64,000 nucleotides of DNA from positions 186,001 through 250,000 of the forward strand of contig QANY01000319.1 of the NCBI GenBank assembly GCA_003255025.1, given 5' to 3'. The DNA is from Datisca glomerata (taxonomy: Eukaryota; Streptophyta; Magnoliopsida; Cucurbitales; Datiscaceae). This document shows positions 57,993 through 64,000 of this stretch, in pieces (positions within the stretch are counted from its first letter, which is position 1; every line of letters starts with the position of its first letter). A model generated the notes under the pieces. It was given only the letters and a program-made list of their open reading frames with translations. It searched no databases and was not told the DNA's origin. The translations under genes and the position numbers were made by a program.

Positions 57993-59860
57993 CCAAGGAC
58001 TTACGCTATTATTTCATTGTTGTTATTAGAGATGAGAAGAGTTGACGCTAATAATTTTTTACGTGAAAAATCCTTGCGGGAAAAAACCACGATAAAATAT
58101 TTACTATAATGCTCTCTACAACTTTAAACAAAGTATTTTTTTTAGGTGGGTTGCATTCCACGGTTTTGGCAGGTTCCATTCCATCTTCCATTTTCAAATG
58201 GTAGTATCTGCTTCCACCTACTCCACTGATGATGTACGGCCCTTCTCATGTTGGTTCGAGTATTCCTTATGCCTAGAAGATATTTCTCAAGACCAAATCT
58301 CCCTTCTGAAATTATTGTTTTCGTACTACTTTTCTGGAAGTAAGGCTTCATTTTTTTTATTGTAATGGGCCATTCAGATCAAGTCTTCTTCGCGTCGCTC
58401 CTCATTTCTCAGAAAAGCTCCTCACATTTCTTTGCATATTGTTTGGCATCTTGGAGCATTTTTTGCCAGCAGTGCCCTCGTTTAGCACTTTGTGGGCTAA
58501 AGACCTGCTCCCAATATGATTCCCACTTACTCTTTCGTGAATTTCAATTAACACATATTGGGCTTCCCTTTCTCGTAGACACTTCAGGTACGAGCTTATA
58601 AAGGGTTTTCTATATAACAACTCATTTATTAATGTGTAATTGGTGCTTTGTTGTTGTAATTTTTTGGCGAGAAGCTTGTCCTTCGGAAGTATTCCCTTTT
58701 TAAGATAGCATATTATGTCATCCTGCCAGTTGGGTTCCCTTTTTACTTCAACATCAGCCACGCCATTCCACGGGAGCGAGACACTTAGTTTTTCCAGAAA
58801 TTCCACTAGGACGTTTCTTTTGTACGGGAATCGTAACGAAGATCTCAAGTTTTCCAGTGCGTCAGCGTGTCCGTTCTTGGTTCTTGGGATCTGTTGGATT
58901 TTGTAGGTTTTCAATGTGCCTAACAGGTACTTCACTCGTTGTAGATAGCTCACCATCCTTTCATTTTTCGCTACATATTCTCTTGTGACATGTTTCACAA
59001 TCAACATGGAATCATAGAATATTTTTACATATGTTACCTCTTATTCCCATAACAAAGAAATTCCAAAGGAGATAGAGTGCTCAAGTGTTTCTCTAAACGG
59101 GGATTGTACCACTACCCATGCTCCTACTCCTTTACTATTTGAAGCACCATCAACATATAATTTTCAAGGCCCATTTTCAATCTTTTCTAGAGGCTTCTGG
59201 TGAGTTTTCTTTCTAGTGAAATCAGCAACAAAATCTGCTAGTACTTGCCCCTTGATGGAAGTTCTGGGTTCATAATGAATTTCGTACTGGCTTAACTCGA
59301 TCGACCACTTCGCATCCTCCCGCTTTCCTCTAGAGAGTGCGTGAGACTTTTAACAGGTGAGTCTGTTAACACTTTAATACTATGTGCCTAGAAATACGGT
59401 CTCTATCTTCGCGTAATGGTTACAATTGCCAGCACTAATTTCTCCATATGTTTGTATCTCATCTCAGCCGCCACCAGGCTTTTGCTTATAAAAGTATATT
59501 TGTTTCTGCTTTATTTTCTCTTCCCTGATGAGTATGACACTGATGGCTACTTCAAACACTGTAAAGTACAGCAGAAGTTGCTCGCCTGACACTAGTTTGG
59601 AGAGCAGAAGAGAAGTTGTCAGATACTTTTTTATTCTGTTAAGAGCTTCCTTAAATTCCTCACTCCTTCCGTCCATAGAGTTCTTCCTCAATTTTTTGAA
59701 GAATGGTTTACACTTATCCGTAGACCTCGAGATGAATCTGTTCAGAGCGGCTAACCTTCTCGTCAACCCATGTATCTCTTTCTGGTTCTGCGGAGATTTC
59801 ATCTCCATAATTACCTTTACTTGGTCTAGGTTCACTTAGATCCCTCATTGCGTCATTAGG

Positions 59861-61374
59861 TAGGGGTGTTAAAAAACCATTCAGACCATTTAATCTAAAC
59901 CAGTCTGAGCCGAAATTGATCAGTTTAGACAGTTTTTTTATTATTAATGGTCGACTCGATCCTCCTTTAAGAGACGACTGAAATTTCAGACCGGTCCATA
60001 ATTTTTATTATTTCATGACCGATCTGACCGGTCTGACTGTATATATATATATATATATCTTAGGGTATTAGGTTAAATGAAGTCTCCATCTCTCCTCTCC
60101 CTCTCGCCTCATCTCGCCTCTCCCTCTCCCTCTCCCTCAGCTCAAACTGCTCAGTCCCTCTCGCCTCTCCCTCTCGCCTTTCCATATCCCTTAGCTCAGT
60201 CCCTATCGCCTCTCCCTCTCCTTAAGCTTAGTCCATCTCCCTCAGTAGTCAGTCTATCTTGCCTCCTCTCGCCTCTCCCTCTCCCTCAGCTTAGTCCATC
60301 TTCCTCTCCCTCAACTCACGACGCCTCCTCTCCCTCTCCCTCTCACGATGCCAGACGCCTCCTTCTTCGTCCAGGTGAGATCGATAGTTCTTTTATGTTT
60401 TCCATCCATTTGTGAGGATGTCTTGTTGTAGTTATATATTTGATCTTCAAATGTCTTAAACTTTCTTATCTTTGGGATTTAGTGAACCGCTTCTACGAAT
60501 AACTCTTAATGTTGCATCTCTTTTGAGACCGGGGCTTTTTATCATGACTTCTGCTCATTGCATACTTTGATCCACTACAGAACGAATAACATTTCCTGCT
60601 GGGGTTTGAGCAGCAAATGGTGTCCCTCTTCTTGAACACCTTTGAGTAGCATCTTTTTGAGTAGCTATGGTTCCTTAAATACCATATGACTTTTTATCCC
60701 AAATGAGGTAACACCTAACTTGTTGCTAACCCAGGGTAGAGATTGCACGTGTTGCTTGTTACGAATCTGGGTTAACGTCAATTGGTTCCTGACATTTTAA
60801 ACTATTACTGAATACTACTAAGTACTAATTGATTGAATGTAAAAATCTTAACCTGTCATGTTGATAAACTATCCTGATTTTATATTATTTTTTATGTTTT
60901 ATTAGATGTCTACTAAAACTCCAAGTCAAAACCATTCTGTGATGTAATTGAAGACTGGACGTGGATGAACTTCTACATTTTGTTGTGTTTCTGATATACT
61001 TTTTTTGGGATATTTGAATGTTGGATATTATTATTTGTATTTTGAAGTTTCAATATGTTTGAATGTTAGATATTAGTACTTTGAATTTTGGATATTTTTA
61101 AATATTGGATATTAGTACTTTGAAGTTTGGATATGTTTGGATATGGGGTACTCCAAGCCAAAATTTGTCTTTATTGTTAAATAATATATTTATTGTAAAA
61201 CAGGTATTTAGTCCGTTAAGTGCGTCCGAACCGACCGTTGAATCTCGGTCTGGTTGGTCTGGATTTTTTCCATATTCATGATCGGTTCGGTCCTCCATAT
61301 AGGAGGACCGTGATTTTCGATCTGGTCTTGTTTTCCCCTAAAAATCTAACCAGACCGACTGTTGAACACCCCTA
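59861..61374. mobile_element. Non-autonomous hAT-like DNA transposon, 1514 bp
   Basis: Terminal inverted repeats TAGGGGTGTT (59861-59870) and AACACCCCTA (61365-61374). Flanking 8-mers TCATTAGG and TCACTAAA agree at five of eight positions, fitting a decayed 8-bp duplication. Subterminal regions carry repeated GACCGGTC / CAGACCG words. The interior has a (TA)n run at 60040-60059 and a CT-rich stretch at 60080-60370, and no transposase. It splits the Tat pol between RT and RNase H. Confidence 0.8.
60077..60370 (+). repeat. CT-rich imperfect microsatellite in the hAT-like element
   Basis: CCCTCTCGCCTCTCCCTCTC variants, giving a Ser/Pro/Leu-rich ORF (112 aa) that is not a protein gene. Confidence 0.85.
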
Positions 61375-63605
61375 TCACTAAATGTCCGAGGAACTTCCCG
61401 CATCTACTCCAAACGTGCATTTTTTTATTCAGCTTCATAGAGTTTTTCCTCAGAACTGAAAAAGCTCACTCGAGATCCCGAATATGGTCTCCTTGTTTCA
61501 CTTTTAACCAATATGTCGTCCACGTAGCCTTTCATGTTTCTTCTGATTTTTTCACGAAAGACTTTGTTCACAAGCCTTTGGTAAGTCGCACCTGTATTTT
61601 TCAAGCCAAAAGGCATAATCTTATAACCATAGACACCATATTCAATAATGAAAGAAGTTTTTTCTTGATCGGGTTGGAACATTTTCACCTGATTGTATCT
61701 GTGGTATGCGTCCATGAAGCTGAGAAGTTCATGTCCTGAAGTTGCGTCGACTATATGATCTATCCTTAGTAGCGGATAATCATCTTTAGTACAAGATTTA
61801 TTCAAGTTAGTGAAATCTACACATATTCTCCATTTTCCACTCTTCTTTCGTACCATTATTACATTGGTCAGCCACTCTGGGTGGTTGACTTCCTAAATAA
61901 AACCAGCCACCAAGAGTTTTTTTTACTTCTTCTTTGATTGCTTTATTTCGTTCCGGGGCAAAGCTTCAATTCCTCTACTTCATTGGTTTTATAAATGGGT
62001 CTATATTTAGCTTATGACAAATCATTTCTGCGGGAATGACATGCATCTCTTGCACCGTAGTTGCAAACACATCTTTGTTTTTTCGTAGAAATTCTAATTA
62101 ATCTTTCTATTTAATCTTTTTCAAGGAGGGTACCAAGGTTGGTCATCTTCTGCGTTCCTTCTTCTAAACATACAAATTTTATTTCCTCTCTTGCTTCGTA
62201 CCTCAGGCCGTCTTGCCTGTCTTCCTATGATTGTTATAATTTCATGGGCTGCTTACCTTCTACCTTTTCTATAGTCTTCTTCTTGATAGATTCCAAAGCG
62301 GTCACTAAATAAATGCAAGCGGCAGCTTCCCTCATGCGATGGATAATTCAGTACTTGGTAGAAAGTTAAGGGGACAACTTTCATCTTATGGCCCCAGGTC
62401 CTTATTAGGATAGCATTGTACGGGGATGCTATGTTTAGGATCATGAACTCGGTCATGTAGTTAAAGGGTTCTGAATTCATTGGGAGAATGATGGTTCCTT
62501 CTAAGCAACTAATGGCTCCGTTGAAGCCTATTAGTGGTTGTGAAGTCCCTTGCAGCTTCTGTTCTCCCATTGACATTTTCTCCAAGGTCACTCGATACAA
62601 AATTTTCACTATACTCCCGTCGTCGACCAAGACTCTCCTCTATAAGTAGTTGCGGACATGTATTGAAATGGCAAGAGCATCGTTGTGATTCCCTTCATGC
62701 TCCAAATCTAGATCATCGAATACCAGCTGCGGATTCTCGCTGACACTTGAGGGTCCTTTTAGGTCCTTTTCCAGTATCGGCTTCTTACAATATATCTTTC
62801 TTTCCTTTCTAGTTATTCCTTCTTGTTCCGTAAGTGTGATAACTGTCTCGGCGATATGAAGGGTTGTTTCTCATTGTTTTGTTTGTCCTACCGTAATTAT
62901 CTTTTTCAACTTCCCGTTTTGGCCCTTTTTCTCACAAACTGATGGAGGTACCTGTCTTTGATCAGTTGCTTGATGTAGTCTCTAAGTTGGAAGTAGTCCT
63001 TTGTGTAATGCTCGTTGCACTTGTGAAATGGGCAGTACTTGTCTTTATCCTTGTAGTGTGGTTCTTTTGTGAGCGGGCTGGCCTCTTCAGTCAAGACTTA
63101 TCTTTGATCATGTCTAGGATTTGATTTACTGGGATGGTCAATGGCGTGTAACCTTGTCCCTTGAGTGTACTCTGTCTCAGTCCCAACTTCAGAACCCCGT
63201 TCTTTCCTACTTGCAATTCCTTCCATCTTCTCTTTCCATTCAATCAAACTTTTTCCTTTCAGGTTTCGAACTTCTTTCTCGTTTTCTTGCCTCATCAGTC
63301 ATCTGTTTAGCTGCTTTTGGCAGGCTTCTTTTCTCCTCTTCGAGAATGATGTAGGCTTGCACCCAATGAAAGGTTTTTGCATGGACCGCAATTTCATCTT
63401 AGATAGATCTTCGAATAGGGGTGAGTTCGGGTCTAACCCCCAACTGAAGGCCAGTCTGGTAACTCGATCATCACAATTTTTTAATTTTTCCATCTCATCC
63501 TGAAATATCTGGGTGTATTCCCGTAATGACTCCCCTCTCTTAGCGGAAATCATCAAAAGACACTTTGTGTCTTTCATGACCGCTCGATAGGTAGAGTACT
63601 ATTCT

Positions 63606-64000
63606 AGGAAGACAGAGGACATAACATCAAAATTAGTAATTGAATGCACAGAGAGGGAATTGCAGCATTTCAGAGAGTTATAAATAGTTTTGTAATTAAA
63701 ATTTTTCAATTACTTATTTCATTTGCAAAGTGACCATAAAAAAAATTTGCTAAAAAAAATATTGCACAATACAACTATTATTCCCCCTCTTAATAAATCC
63801 TGACCTCATTCCTGTAATTAAAGAAAAATACGTAGATTGTTGGCATAATATACCCTATAATTTCTTTATTAGCCTTCAGCAAAATTTGTAATTAATGATT
63901 ATGTTACTTAAACAAAAATGGTGAATAATGTTATCAACCCTGACCTTTCAGGCATATACCAAATGCACTTGTACCTTTAAAACCTTACAGTAGTATCCCC
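63606..64000. other. Right-edge sequence of unknown origin
   Basis: The gypsy gag similarity stops near 63605. The remaining 395 bases are AT-rich, with no family recognised. Confidence 0.3.

Larger units (their letters stand above)
58142..63605 (-). pseudogene. Tat/Ogre-type Ty3/gypsy gag-pol, integrase core missing
   Basis: Minus-strand order: gag end 63577-63299 (ISAKRGESLREYTQIF); zinc knuckle 63094-62906 (CPFHKCNEHYTKDYF, DYIKQLI); protease 62700-62253 (VDDGSIVKIL, PYNAILIRTWGHKMK); reverse transcriptase 61856-61425 (GKWRICVDFTNLNK, FMDAYHRYNQ, YVDDILVKS), continuing across a hAT insertion to the first RNase H region 59835-59464; a second RNase H at 59300-58850 (YVDGASNSKG, QQIPRTKNGHADAL), the Tat hallmark; and the integrase zinc finger to 58402 (GNHIGSRSLAHK). 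The catalytic integrase core is absent; the remaining C-terminal part is at 58351-58142. Many stops. The left and right LTRs are not found in the window. Confidence 0.85.

Noticed and set aside
1..64000. tRNA, rRNA or other structural RNA genes
   Set aside because: No cloverleaf or rRNA core sequence was recognised by eye; the only tRNA-related match is the TRIM primer-binding site.

Overview
The window is nuclear DNA of a eudicot plant. Its four intact genes have plant-type intron structures and plant-only products, and the DNA between them is mostly degraded retrotransposons and DNA transposons. Two single N bases (27859, 27869) show that it comes from an assembled scaffold. The species cannot be named from the sequence.

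Host genes: (1) 3235-10662, minus: a complete 15-exon plastidic (L-type) alpha-1,4-glucan phosphorylase, PHS1, coding 960 aa by the exon chain given here. One intron holds a complete 356-bp TRIM retrotransposon. (2) 11987-14032, plus: a single-exon PLS/E-class pentatricopeptide-repeat protein of 681 aa, head to head with PHS1. (3) 16533-21243, plus: a six-exon GT8 galacturonosyltransferase of the GAUT13/GAUT14 type, 533 aa, with upstream ORFs in its leader. (4) 45921-47089, minus: a three-exon membrane-anchored ubiquitin-fold protein (MUB), 117 aa, ending in the CAAX box CVIM. These genes act in starch turnover, organelle RNA processing, pectin synthesis and membrane ubiquitin-fold signalling. 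They look like ordinary neighbours and nothing suggests a shared pathway.

Repeats, left to right: 1-2640, LTR, leader and decayed gag of a Ty3/gypsy element (minus), running off the left edge. 22490-23930, the 3' part of a LINE (minus). 25569-28676, a 1326-bp unit present about 2.4 times, each copy carrying a truncated copia LTR. 28705-31530, rearranged copia coding pieces and one long LTR. 31540-38340, a minus-strand non-coding LTR retrotransposon split by a 2.8-kb inverted repeat of probable endogenous-pararetrovirus sequence. 38936-45340, a Mutator-like element with degenerate terminal inverted repeats, a broken transposase and a divergent companion gene.

48084-55262 is a second, plus-strand member of the same non-coding LTR family. 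It has two LTR-plus-leader copies about 6.3 kb apart, and the interior is built from four unrelated tandem-repeat arrays (about 27, 180/360, 60 and 82 bp). 56200-57992 is a solo copia LTR with a perfect 5-bp target duplication. 58142-63605 is a Tat/Ogre-type gypsy pol (minus) with the integrase core missing, interrupted by a 1514-bp hAT-like element.

The strongest candidate for something not yet described is the non-coding LTR family with its collection of internal tandem arrays (two copies in opposite orientation here). The foldback pararetrovirus-like locus and the intronic TRIM come next. Exon boundaries were read by eye from GT-AG sites and reading-frame continuity; family names come from recalled protein families and not from a database search.
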